In this document: piece by piece, positions 29,730 through 37,682 of the stretch
Layout of the letters: each line of letters begins with the position of its first letter
Numbering within the stretch: position 1 is the stretch's first letter
Origin: Ectobacillus panaciterrae DSM 19096
Lineage (GTDB): Bacteria > Bacillota > Bacilli > Bacillales > Bacillaceae_G
Length of the DNA: 64,000 nt
Assembly: GCF_000430785.1 (NCBI RefSeq)
Contig: NZ_KE387248.1
Coordinates: forward strand, 17,008 to 81,007
Direction of reading: 5' to 3'
The notes under the pieces: model-generated
Databases searched by the model: none
What the model saw: the letters and a program-made list of their open reading frames with translations, nothing else
What the model was told of the DNA's origin: nothing
Program-made: the position numbers and the translations under genes

Positions 29730-30872
29730 CTATTTTTGTGCCAATCGTTTTACGATTTTCACTGTTTCGTACGCCGCCTTTTCAACCTGCTCCCTCGTAT
29801 TGCCAAGACCAAAGCTGAAGCGTACGGATGAACGTATTTTATCGGACTCTTTTCCGAACATAGCTACAAGCACGTGAGACGGATCAATTGAGCCTGCTGT
29901 ACAAGCTGATCCGCTTGAGACAGCAATGCCGGCTAAATCCATATTCACAAGGAATGATTCAATATTCATTCCTGTAAAACTTATATTGAACACATGCGGT
30001 AAGCTATGCTCACTGCCGTTTACCTCGAAATCTATGCCTTCACTTTCAAAGACAGATATCATTATATCTTTAAATGAACGATATTGTTGAATTTTTTGCT
30101 CACGGTCCCGTTCTGCCAATATGACAGCACGGTGAAGTCCTGCAATGCCAGGTACATTTTCAGTGCCGGCTCTGCGCTTTCTCTCCTGCTCTCCGCCTGT
30201 TAAAAGCGGCGCAAATTTTACATTTTGATCGGCGTATAAAAATCCGACTCCCTTAGGCCCGTTAATTTTATGAGAAGAGATAGACAGCAAATCAATCCCA
30301 AGCTCTTTTACATGAATATCAACTAAACCGTACGCTTGTACAGCATCTGTGTGCCAATACGCTTGATGCCCCTGTAACATCTTACTGATTTCCTTCATCG
30401 GCTGTATCGTGCCAACCTCGTTATTGCCGTACATAATAGAAACTAAAATCGTGCGATCTGTTAATGCATCTCTCAAATCTTCAAGCCGAATGCGTCCCGT
30501 GTTATCTACTGGAAGATATGTAACTTCGAATCCGTCCTTTTCAAGTACCTTGCACGTATTCAAAATCGCATGATGCTCAATGGCAGTTGTAATAATGTGA
30601 TTGCCGCGCTCTCTGTTCGCTCGGGCAACGCCAAGCAGCGCCAAATTGTCCGCTTCCGTTCCGCCGCCCGTGAAAATAATTTCGTTCGGGTTCGCTCCGA
30701 TACTTTTCGCACAAGCGCGCCTTGCCTCATCAATCGCATGGCGGCTTTGCCGTCCAAAGAAGTGGATGCTGGATGGATTGCCGAAAATCTCCGTCATATA
30801 CGGAATCATGTTCTGCACCACTTCAGGATGAGTCGGCGATGTTGCCGCATGATCTAAATAAATACGCTCCAT
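29730..30872 (-). CDS. iscS: Cysteine desulfurase (YrvO-type)
   Basis: A 380-residue class V aminotransferase-fold PLP enzyme. YLDHAATSP opens the protein, the PLP lysine is in ISSHKINGPKG, and the mobile-loop cysteine is in SSGSACTAGSIDPSHV. It takes sulfur from cysteine and passes it on. In B. subtilis the equivalent YrvO is dedicated to MnmA, which fits the adjacency here. It follows cymR by 36 bases. Confidence 0.93.
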   Translation of the reverse strand: MERIYLDHAATSPTHPEVVQNMIPYMTEIFGNPSSIHFFGRQSRHAIDEARRACAKSIGANPNEIIFTGGGTEADNLALLGVARANRERGNHIITTAIEHHAILNTCKVLEKDGFEVTYLPVDNTGRIRLEDLRDALTDRTILVSIMYGNNEVGTIQPMKEISKMLQGHQAYWHTDAVQAYGLVDIHVKELGIDLLSISSHKINGPKGVGFLYADQNVKFAPLLTGGEQERKRRAGTENVPGIAGLHRAVILAERDREQKIQQYRSFKDIMISVFESEGIDFEVNGSEHSLPHVFNISFTGMNIESFLVNMDLAGIAVSSGSACTAGSIDPSHVLVAMFGKESDKIRSSVRFSFGLGNTREQVEKAAYETVKIVKRLAQK

Positions 30873-30908
30873 TTTTGTTCCTCCTTTCTTTTAGTTTTTC
30901 ACGCCATC

Positions 30909-31325
30909 TTAAATATAAAACATATAGCCTTGTCCATTGTCTTGATCATACCTTACTAAATCCTCAAGTGTCGTACTGTCCATCACCTCTTGTACCGCAT
31001 CGCGAATACGCAGCCAGAGCTGACGCTGTGCCGGTCTTTCCTCCTCAATGCCCTCTACTACGCTGATCGGCCCCTCCAGCACACGAATCACATCGCCTGC
31101 CGTAATGTTTGCCGGCTGATCTGCCAGTACATAACCGCCGTAAGCACCGCGTGTACTTTTCACAAGACGGGCGTTGCGAAGCGGAGAAATCAATTGCTCT
31201 AAATAATGCTCGGACAATTCATGCGCCTGAGCAATAGATTTTAACGAAATCGGGCCTTCCCCGTATTTTTTTGCCAAATCAATCATAATTGTTAAGCCGT
31301 AGCGGCCCTTTGTTGAAATTTTCAT
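30909..31325 (-). CDS. cymR: Rrf2-family cysteine metabolism repressor CymR
   Basis: A 138-residue winged-helix repressor. KISTKGRYGLTIMIDLAK is the Rrf2 N-terminus, and LSEHYLEQLISPLRNA the recognition region. It lacks the three cluster-binding cysteines of IscR, as CymR does. In B. subtilis it works with CysK as cysteine sensor and represses the yrrT-mccAB operon and others. ATG 31325 has AAGAGGTG upstream and gives the B. subtilis length. Confidence 0.93.
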   Translation of the reverse strand: MKISTKGRYGLTIMIDLAKKYGEGPISLKSIAQAHELSEHYLEQLISPLRNARLVKSTRGAYGGYVLADQPANITAGDVIRVLEGPISVVEGIEEERPAQRQLWLRIRDAVQEVMDSTTLEDLVRYDQDNGQGYMFYI

Positions 31326-31544
31326 ATAAGAACACCTCTTTTCCATTCTTACTATATAACGAAAAACAAGCCTATAAAATTATATCATAAAACAGAGCGC
31401 TAAGAAATTTCATCTCTTACGGGGAACATGTTACCATGAAGAAAGAATGCTTGAGCAGGAGAGATAACAATGAAACTGCTCTAATCGGAATTTGTATCAA
31501 ACTTACCATATCTTTCTAAGTGATGTATAGGGTTTCTCATCAAT

Positions 31545-31577
31545 CAAAAAAACAGTGGCGTATGCCACTGTTTTTTA
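31545..31577 (-). terminator. Terminator of the dicarboxylate transporter
   Basis: AACAGTGGC / GCCACTGTT perfect 9-bp stem with a 4-base loop and a seven-T run on the minus strand. Confidence 0.85.
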
Positions 31578-33026
31578 CCATAAACCTAATAACTTCCACC
31601 AAAGACCGCCAATACCCATCCAAATAATAATATGGATAATCGAAATTAAAAAACCTAGCGACCACCATTTCTGCTGTGTCACATAACCACTTCCGAAGAA
31701 CACCGGCGCAGCGCCACTTCCGTAATGCGTCAAACAGCCAAATAAGTTACTGAAGAACGCCAAAATTAAAGCCGATAACAATGGCGGTGCACCAGCGGCC
31801 ACAATAACAGATAAAAAGGCTGCATACATCGCACTTACGTGTGCTGTATTACTCGCAAAGAAGTAATGAGAGTAGAAATACACGATGGCTAGTATGATTA
31901 AAGTTGCCATCCAAGGCATGTGACTAACAGTTCCTTGCATAAGATGACTAAACCAAGGAATCATCCCTAAATCATTTAAGTATGTAGCCATCATAACCAG
32001 TACAGCAAACCATACTAATGTATCCCAAGCACCCTGTTCTTTTTTAATATCAGACCAGCTAAGCACCTGTGTTAATAAAAGCGTACATAACCCAATAAAT
32101 GCAGTTGTTGTTGCATTAATATTTAAGTTTCCGCCAAAAATCCATAGTACGAGCAGTAAAAGGAAAACTCCAATCATATACCACTCTTCTTTTTTAAGCG
32201 GTCCCATTTCATTTAATTTACTTACTGCAATCTCAGAAGCTTCAGGTGTTTCTTTTAATTCTGGCGGATACAATTTATAAATCACAAGAGGGATAACAAT
32301 TAAGCTGATTAAGCCCGGTACGCTGGCTGCCACTGCCCAACCTACCCACGAAATAGTTTTTCCCGTAATTTGCTCCGTCATTTTAACTGCTAGCGGATTG
32401 GCCGCCATTGCGGTGACGAACATTGCCGATGTAATCATATCACCTTGAAACGATACTTTTGTTAAAAAAGCGCCCACTTTACGTTCTGTTCCGTCACCTG
32501 TTCTTGATCCGTAAGTTTCAGAAAGGGAACGAATGATAGGAAGAATAATCCCCCCTGCACGCGCCGTATTCGATGGCATTGCTGGTGATAAAAGTAAATC
32601 ACTAACAATTAACGAGTACGATAAGCCGAGCGTTTTCTTACCGAATAAACGAACAAACATATATGCTACCCTTGTTCCTAATCCCGTTTTAATAAATCCT
32701 CGGGAAATGAAAAATGCAATAACAATCAACCAAATCGTCGTATTTTGAAAGCCGCTTAACGACTTTTCAAGTGTTAATGTATTCGTTAATACGATGATAG
32801 TTAATGATAAAACAGCGATACTACCTAAAGGTAATGGTTTAATAATAAGACCAATAATAGTCGCCACAAAAATAGCGAACAAATGCCAAGCTTTCACGTC
32901 TAATCCAGACGGCGGTGTAATAAACCATAAAATAAGACCAATTGCTACACAAGTAAGTAATGGAATAAATTTCACTTCGCCTGTCTGTTTCTTTAAAGTA
33001 TTGGGCTTCTTTTGTTCTTCAGACAT
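31575..33026 (-). CDS. DASS-family anion:sodium symporter (malate/2-oxoglutarate type)
   Basis: A 483-residue membrane protein with about 12 helices. The paired substrate-binding signatures of the divalent anion:Na+ symporter family are visible as LSPAMPSNTARAGG in the first half and YFFASNTAHVSAMYA in the second. It most resembles the Bacillus YflS/SodiT-like group that transports malate, succinate or 2-oxoglutarate. The substrate is inferred. It lies between cymR and rarA, which are adjacent in B. subtilis, and is more AT-rich than its neighbours, so it looks inserted. It has its own terminator. Confidence 0.82.
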   Translation of the reverse strand: MSEEQKKPNTLKKQTGEVKFIPLLTCVAIGLILWFITPPSGLDVKAWHLFAIFVATIIGLIIKPLPLGSIAVLSLTIIVLTNTLTLEKSLSGFQNTTIWLIVIAFFISRGFIKTGLGTRVAYMFVRLFGKKTLGLSYSLIVSDLLLSPAMPSNTARAGGIILPIIRSLSETYGSRTGDGTERKVGAFLTKVSFQGDMITSAMFVTAMAANPLAVKMTEQITGKTISWVGWAVAASVPGLISLIVIPLVIYKLYPPELKETPEASEIAVSKLNEMGPLKKEEWYMIGVFLLLLVLWIFGGNLNINATTTAFIGLCTLLLTQVLSWSDIKKEQGAWDTLVWFAVLVMMATYLNDLGMIPWFSHLMQGTVSHMPWMATLIILAIVYFYSHYFFASNTAHVSAMYAAFLSVIVAAGAPPLLSALILAFFSNLFGCLTHYGSGAAPVFFGSGYVTQQKWWSLGFLISIIHIIIWMGIGGLWWKLLGLW

Positions 33027-33191
33027 GTTGTTTCTCCTTTCGTATTTTACAGAATTAGTACTAGTAATATGCTCTGCTCATTACATTTTTTATGAATTGT
33101 GAATAAATGAGCATACTCTTATCTTATCATACTTCAACTGACAATGCCTCTTCATTTGGTCAGATGTCATAAAACAGACGATTCCTAAAAA

Positions 33192-33228
33192 AGAAAAGCA
33201 TGCGAAATTAGTTTCACATGCTTTTCTC
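33192..33228 (-). terminator. Terminator between rarA and the transporter
   Basis: AGAAAAGCATG / CATGCTTTTCT arms with a 15-base loop and TTTTTT on the minus strand. Confidence 0.7.
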
Positions 33229-33336
33229 TAGCTGTTGAGAAGGAGAATCCCTCTCTAATCGTAAAAAACAGCAACCAAAGGGCGGTAGTCACAGCCAATG
33301 AAATTGATGGGGAGGGAAAAGCAACATTGCATTTAT

Positions 33337-33526
33337 CTATATATGAGTGAATGATAATTTCGACATAGGAAACGCTGCTATACAGAACAAAAGGCAGCCT
33401 GCACGCGCTTTCTCTCTATGGTTTGCCCTTGTATGGGGCAGGAAAAGGATTTGACCGCTTCTATGCTCCGCCAGATGCTCTTTCCCCACTATAAAAAGAC
33501 GGTTTTTTTTATTCACTTGTATATAG
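33337..33526 (+). repeat. Family A dispersed element, copy 5 (right-module form)
   Basis: CTATATATGAGTGAAT to ATTCACTTGTATATAG. It has the GGCAGCCTGC module. It begins 7 bases downstream of the rarA stop, taking up the space where a terminator is expected. Confidence 0.75.
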
Positions 33527-33532
33527 ATAGGC

Positions 33533-34819
33533 TTATTTATTTTCCCTCATCTCACGCAATTTCAAATAGATAGCTCCTAATGTCTTTTCTTTTCCAGCCT
33601 CTTTTGGATAATAATATTGTCGGTCTTTCAGTTCATCTGGTAGATACTGCTGATTGACCCATCCTCCAAAACTACCCAAAGGGTGATCATGCGGATAGAT
33701 ATATCCTATACCGTGTCCAAGCTTTTTCGCGCTGCCATAATGACTATCTTTTAAATGAGCAGGAATATCATAATGGGCACCATTTCGGACATCTTCTAAC
33801 GCTTTGTCTATGGCAAGGTAACTTGAATTTGATTTTGCTGATAGACACATTTCAATTACAATATTCGCAAGGATGATACGAGCTTCAGGAAAGCCGACAG
33901 CTTTACTAGCCTCACATGCTAGATATGTCTTATACCCCATGTCCGATGCCAGTCCGCAGTCCTCATAAGCAATTACAATCAATCTTCGACAAATACTTGT
34001 TAAATCTCCAGCTTCGATCAGGCGTGCAAGATAATGGAGGGCTCCATTCGTATCACTGCCACGTATAGCCTTTTGGAGACCTGAAAGTACATTAAAATGA
34101 GCTGAACCACCTTTATCATGAGAAAATCCCTTGTTCACCAAAAACTCCTGTATGGTCCCATCCTTAATGTGATATGTATCATTTTCCACTTCGGAAGCAT
34201 ACACAATGTCCTCTAATAAGTTTAGTGAAGCTCGTACATCACCGTTTGTACCGTTTGCGATTCTTTCTAGCTGTTCTTCCGCAATTTCAATCGATAAATT
34301 CCCTAATCCTCGTTCCACGTCTTTCAACGCCCTCTTCAACACCGTGATGATGTCAGAAGGAGAGATAGGCTTCAATTGTTTAATTTGATTGCAACGACTT
34401 CGTATGGCAGGATTTACGTCATGAAACGGATTTTCTGTTGTTGCTCCGATTAATGTCACTAAGCCGCTCTCCACATGAGAAAGAAGATAATCCTGTTGAG
34501 CTTTCGTAAACCGATGAATTTCATCGAGGAAAAGAAGAATACCGTTATACATTTTTGCTTCACTTACAACTTGTTCAATATCTTTTTTTCCTGCAGTCGT
34601 CGCATTTAGCGCAATGAAATGCTTCTTTGCAGAGCCTGCAATTGCATACGCCATGGATGTCTTACCAATACCAGGCTCACCATATAGCAACATAGAAGGG
34701 ACATGCCCTTGTTGGATCATACGATAAAATGCTGTAGTCGGAGCAATGATATGTTCTTGTCCAATTACCTCATCCAAAGTTCTAGGGCGCATACGATAAG
34801 CAAGAGGTTTATTTTCCAC
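33533..34819 (-). CDS. rarA: Replication-associated recombination protein RarA (MgsA)
   Basis: A 428-residue AAA+ ATPase of the clamp-loader clade. Walker A is YGEPGIGKTSMA, Walker B FLDEIHRF, sensor 1 IGATTENPF, then the MgsA C-terminal domain with DSHYGSAKKLGHG near the end. It acts at stalled forks. The start MENKPLAYRMRPRTLDEVIGQ matches the family. Like the transporter beside it, the gene is AT-richer than the surrounding housekeeping block. Confidence 0.93.
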   Translation of the reverse strand: MENKPLAYRMRPRTLDEVIGQEHIIAPTTAFYRMIQQGHVPSMLLYGEPGIGKTSMAYAIAGSAKKHFIALNATTAGKKDIEQVVSEAKMYNGILLFLDEIHRFTKAQQDYLLSHVESGLVTLIGATTENPFHDVNPAIRSRCNQIKQLKPISPSDIITVLKRALKDVERGLGNLSIEIAEEQLERIANGTNGDVRASLNLLEDIVYASEVENDTYHIKDGTIQEFLVNKGFSHDKGGSAHFNVLSGLQKAIRGSDTNGALHYLARLIEAGDLTSICRRLIVIAYEDCGLASDMGYKTYLACEASKAVGFPEARIILANIVIEMCLSAKSNSSYLAIDKALEDVRNGAHYDIPAHLKDSHYGSAKKLGHGIGYIYPHDHPLGSFGGWVNQQYLPDELKDRQYYYPKEAGKEKTLGAIYLKLREMRENK

Positions 34820-34938
34820 TTTGCCATCCTCCTTGCTTAATTAGTCTGATTTCTTTTATTGTACTATTAAACAAGTAAATAGTAATTTATAATGTATCAT
34901 CCTTATCATATCCAACCTTCTTCTGACACTAAGTTATC

Positions 34939-35131
34939 TATATATAACTGACTAGTTTCTTCAACATTTCATGCTACATCTCTCAACTTGCACCGTTTAC
35001 TATCCAACTTGAACCATTTACTATCCGAAATGATGCATTTACTATCCAATTTGGACCATTTACTATCCAAATTCACACATTTACTATCCAAACTTCAACT
35101 GTATGCTAAATCTATAAGTCAGTTATATATA
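34939..35131. mobile_element. 193-bp unit framed by 15-bp inverted repeats around the tandem array
   Basis: TATATATAACTGACT at the left (34939-34953) is repeated as its exact complement at the right (35117-35131). The right arm runs directly into the terminal repeat of family A copy 6. The unit contains no protein gene. It looks like a very small non-autonomous element inserted at a TA-rich site; mobility is inferred. Confidence 0.45.
34988..35100. repeat. Five-copy 21-bp tandem repeat
   Basis: The core TTTACTATCCAA begins at 34996, 35017, 35038, 35059 and 35080, a strict 21-base period. About 14 bases of each unit are nearly constant and 7 vary. On the minus strand each unit codes for seven residues of the type LDSKxxx without a stop, but no start codon is present. 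Confidence 0.85.
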
Positions 35132-35306
35132 CAAGTGAATAAAAAAACCGTCTTTTTATAGTGGGGAGAGATCATCCGGCGACGTGCAGAAGCGGTTAGA
35201 CCTTTGGTTCATGCAAGGGTAAACCAGAGAGAGGAAGCGAGTGCAGGCTGCCTTTTGTTCTGTATAGCAGCAGTTCATATGACTAAATTATAAATCATCT
35301 ATATAG
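35125..35306 (-). repeat. Family A dispersed element, copy 6 (mosaic form)
   Basis: Inverted relative to copies 1-5. Its right-hand end CTATATAG sits in the centre of a perfect 20-base palindrome (35293-35312). Internally it combines the AGAACAAAAGGCAGCC module with the CCTTGCATGAACC module in an arrangement not seen in the others. Confidence 0.7.
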
Positions 35307-35385
35307 ATGATTAGATAAAAGTATTTTTTCGCGGGTGGGGCTAGAGCATCCGCATGTAGAAGCGATCAAACCTTTCAAGATGTCC
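35307..35385 (-). repeat. Decayed family A half copy
   Basis: GTGGGG, AGAAGCG and TCAAACCTTT line up in order and spacing with the end module of inverted family A copies, with many changes. It directly follows copy 6. Confidence 0.45.
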
Positions 35386-35518
35386 ACCCTAGGCACGGAT
35401 TTTATTTTATTCGCGTCAACAAGGAAATGCCGTTTTCACAGAAAATATGTACCTGTGTTGCATGCGTATATGGGATGAGATTGGATATATCGGAAAATTA
35501 AGATGGATTTATCATAAA

Positions 35519-35572
35519 TTAGGCGAGAATGCCCCCACTTCAAGCGGAAGCGAGTAAGTGGGGGAGGTTCAT
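35519..35572 (+). repeat. Family D hairpin, copy 1 (IS200/IS605-like end)
   Basis: TTAGGCGAGAATGCCCCCAC opens the element. CCCCCACTT pairs with AAGTGGGGG around a 15-base loop, and GAGGTTCAT closes it. The same outer sequences occur inverted after spoVB (52847-52911). Subterminal hairpins of this type are found at ends of IS200/IS605-like elements. Confidence 0.6.
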
Positions 35573-35786
35573 ATAACAGATAGGCTTTCTTTTAGCACAT
35601 TTAAAAGATGTGCATTATAAAGGGCAGAAGCGCTCGGGCGAGGAATAGGTTATATTCGCATGATTACGAAAACGGCTGGATGCTGCACTGATACAATCAA
35701 AAACAAAACATATTGCCGAGAGAAACAGGAAAATTCGAGCAGGCGCTCGCAGCGGTATATAAGAATCTGCAAAACTCGAAAAAATA

Positions 35787-35815
35787 GTATAAAATCTCGG
35801 GCCTGGGACAATATA
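35787..35815 (+). promoter_or_regulatory. Possible forespore (sigma-F/G-like) promoter of the rsfA-like gene
   Basis: GTATA, 17 bases, then CAATATA resembles forespore promoter spacing; the match of the -10 box is partial. RsfA of B. subtilis is made in the forespore. Confidence 0.35.
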
Positions 35816-35846
35816 AGCAAAAAACATCCGCATTGGAGGTTTTACT

Positions 35847-36488
35847 ATGAAAATGCGCCAAGATGCTTGGACCTCAGAAGATGATTTGCTTTTAGCGGAA
35901 ACGGTATTGTGCCACATTCGGGAAGGCAGCACGCAACTGAAGGCGTTTGATGAAGTAGGCGATGCGTTGAACCGCACATCGGCTGCGTGCGGCTTTCGCT
36001 GGAATGCAGAGGTGCGCCAGCAATATGAGGAAGCTGTACAAATTGCCAAAAAACAGCGCAAGGAAATGAAGCGTGCGCTTGCGCATGAACAAAAACAAAA
36101 GATCACCCTTGTACAGCCTAGTGAACAAATTGTCATTGATGCAGAGTTTTCGGAAGAAATTCTTCCTTCTGTCTCGTCTCTTTCGATGACAGATGTGATT
36201 CGGTATTTACAAGAATTTCAGCATGAAACGAGAGATATAATCCGGATACAGACGGAAAACGATATACTGAAACGCGAAAACGAAGAATTGAAAAAGCAGC
36301 ACGAAGATCTTCAGAAGAAGCTTGAGAGACTCCTGCAGCAGCAAGATATGATTCAAGAAGACTATCAAAATTTGGTGCGCATCATGGACCGCGCACGAAA
36401 AATGGTATTGCTTGATGAACCGGATGATCGAATTGCTCCTATTTTTAAAATGGACAAAAACGGTAACTTAGAAATTATTTCACAATAA
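35847..36488 (+). CDS. rsfA: RsfA family prespore transcription factor
   Basis: A 213-residue protein. An N-terminal Myb/SANT-like DNA-binding domain (about 1-60: RQDAWTSEDDLLLAETVLCH and RTSAACGFRWNAEVRQQYEEA) is followed by a linker and a coiled coil (about 120-175, LKRENEELKKQHEDLQKKLE). This is the RsfA/YlbO architecture; RsfA fine-tunes sigma-F genes in the forespore. GGAGG stands 7 bases before ATG 35847. It is one of few plus-strand genes here and is not found at this locus in B. subtilis. A truncated family A element begins at its stop codon. Confidence 0.85.
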   Translation: MKMRQDAWTSEDDLLLAETVLCHIREGSTQLKAFDEVGDALNRTSAACGFRWNAEVRQQYEEAVQIAKKQRKEMKRALAHEQKQKITLVQPSEQIVIDAEFSEEILPSVSSLSMTDVIRYLQEFQHETRDIIRIQTENDILKRENEELKKQHEDLQKKLERLLQQQDMIQEDYQNLVRIMDRARKMVLLDEPDDRIAPIFKMDKNGNLEIISQ

Positions 36489-36656
36489 AAAAACCGTCTT
36501 TTTATAGTGGGGAGAGATCATCCGGCGACGTGCAGAAGCGGTCAAACCTTTGTAGTGGTTCATGCAAGGGTAAACCAGAGAGAAGAAGCATATCATACTC
36601 CCTTTTGGCTGCACATAGTACATGGACATGTCGAATTTATCATTCACTCATATATA
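36487..36656 (-). repeat. Family A dispersed element, copy 7 (one end missing)
   Basis: Inverted orientation. The inner sequence and the CACTCATATATA end are complete, but the ATTCACTTGTATATAG end is missing: the copy begins at AAAAAAACCGTC fused to the rsfA stop codon. Confidence 0.75.
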
Positions 36657-36688
36657 AGCACGGGTATTCTCGGCTAAAAATGATAAAA
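36657..36688 (-). repeat. Family D fragment
   Basis: GGGTATTCTCGGCTAAAAATG followed by ATAAAAGC parallels the sequence after spoVB (GGGTATTCTCGCCTAACTT, then ATGATAAAAGC). The hairpin half is missing, and family A copy 7 ends where it should begin. Confidence 0.4.
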
Positions 36689-36714
36689 GCTCCTTCCGTT
36701 GAAGGAGCTTTTAT
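36683..36714 (-). terminator. Terminator of tcdA
   Basis: ATAAAAGCTCCTTC / GAAGGAGCTTTTAT, a perfect 14-bp stem with a 4-base loop, overlapping the tcdA stop and followed by T-rich sequence. Confidence 0.85.
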
Positions 36715-37481
36715 CATTCTTGCCCTACGCGGCTTACTTTCACATCTTTTAGCAACTGGCGCACTACATAACTTGTCATAATCAATCCTGCTACAGATGG
36801 CACAAATGCGTTTGAAGACGGCGGCAATTTCGCTTTGCGAATCTTCGCGTTTTCATCCGGCACGATTTCTTTGCGAATCTCTTCACGGATGACAATCGGG
36901 CTTTCATCAGAGAAGACAACTTTTACGCCTTTTTTAATGCCTTCTTTACGAAGCCGTGTACGAACGACCTTCGCAATTGGGTCTGTATGTGTTTTAGAAA
37001 TATCAGCAATTTGGAAACGTGTCGGATCCATTTTGTTCGCTGCGCCCATGCTGGAGATAATCGGAATTTTACGCTTTAAGCATTCTTTAATCAAATGAAT
37101 TTTGTATGAAATGGTATCAGAAGCATCGATGACATAATCCAATCCGTAAGAGAAAAACTCTTCGTATGTTTCTTCTGTATAAAACATCTTGAGGGCAATC
37201 ACTTCGCAATCCGGATTAATGTCCAAAATGCGCGCCTTCATCAAATCCACTTTTGACTGCCCGACCGTAGATAACAACGCATGCACTTGCCGGTTTACAT
37301 TCGTGATATCTACTACGTCCTTATCTACAAGCACAAGTCGACCCACACCGGAACGAGCCAATGCTTCAGCAGAAAAGGAACCAACGCCTCCGATTCCCAA
37401 TACGCCGACTGTACTGTTTTTTAATATTTCAAGTCCTTCTTTCCCGAAGGCCAATTCATTACGAGAAAATTGATGTAACAT
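36714..37481 (-). CDS. tcdA: tRNA threonylcarbamoyladenosine dehydratase TcdA (YrvM)
   Basis: A 255-residue E1-like ThiF/MoeB-fold enzyme that uses ATP to cyclise t6A37 of tRNA to ct6A. The nucleotide-binding motif VGVLGIGGVGSFSAEALARSG and the catalytic Asp in LVDKDVVDITNVNRQ are clear, and YVIDASDTISYK follows. ATG 37481 has a GGGGGTG site upstream; the longer frame to 37502 has none. It lies next to aspS as in B. subtilis (yrvM). Confidence 0.92.
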   Translation of the reverse strand: MLHQFSRNELAFGKEGLEILKNSTVGVLGIGGVGSFSAEALARSGVGRLVLVDKDVVDITNVNRQVHALLSTVGQSKVDLMKARILDINPDCEVIALKMFYTEETYEEFFSYGLDYVIDASDTISYKIHLIKECLKRKIPIISSMGAANKMDPTRFQIADISKTHTDPIAKVVRTRLRKEGIKKGVKVVFSDESPIVIREEIRKEIVPDENAKIRKAKLPPSSNAFVPSVAGLIMTSYVVRQLLKDVKVSRVGQE

Positions 37482-37597
37482 ACTCGTACACCCCCACTGC
37501 AAAATAGTCCAATTTGTATTCTACCTTCTTTTCCTACTATTTGTATAGAAAATGTTATGAAATCCGTGAGAAAAATTGAGCACGTACAAAATTCTTT

Positions 37598-37622
37598 ATA
37601 TATATAAATGATTTATAATTTC
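37598..37622 (+). repeat. Solo family A end
   Basis: TATATAAATGATTTATAATTTC is the same as the left end of family A copy 4, but nothing else of the element follows. Confidence 0.4.
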
Positions 37623-37632
37623 TTATCATTTC

Positions 37633-37670
37633 AAAAAAAACCTATGTGAGCTTAGTATACCCACATAGGC
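37633..37670 (-). terminator. Terminator of hisS-aspS
   Basis: CCTATGTG / CACATAGG stem with a 13-base loop and eight T on the minus strand, 12 bases after the aspS stop. Confidence 0.8.
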
Positions 37671-37682
37671 GAAGGTTGAATG

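Larger units (their letters stand above)
34820..35846. other. Repeat-rich intergenic region, no gene recognised
   Basis: About 1 kb. From left to right: rarA promoter region, a 193-bp unit with the 21-bp tandem array, family A copy 6, a decayed family A half copy, about 130 bases without recognisable content, the family D hairpin, about 210 bases without recognisable content, and the rsfA promoter. Confidence 0.6.

Noticed and set aside
34988..35100. CRISPR array
   Set aside because: The unit is only 21 bases with 7 variable bases, far too short for repeat-spacer units, and no cas gene is present.
37503..37682. 6S RNA between tcdA and aspS
   Set aside because: I looked because a 6S RNA is near aspS in B. 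subtilis, but the 180 bases here are AT-rich and already hold a solo repeat end and the aspS terminator, with no long central-bulge hairpin.
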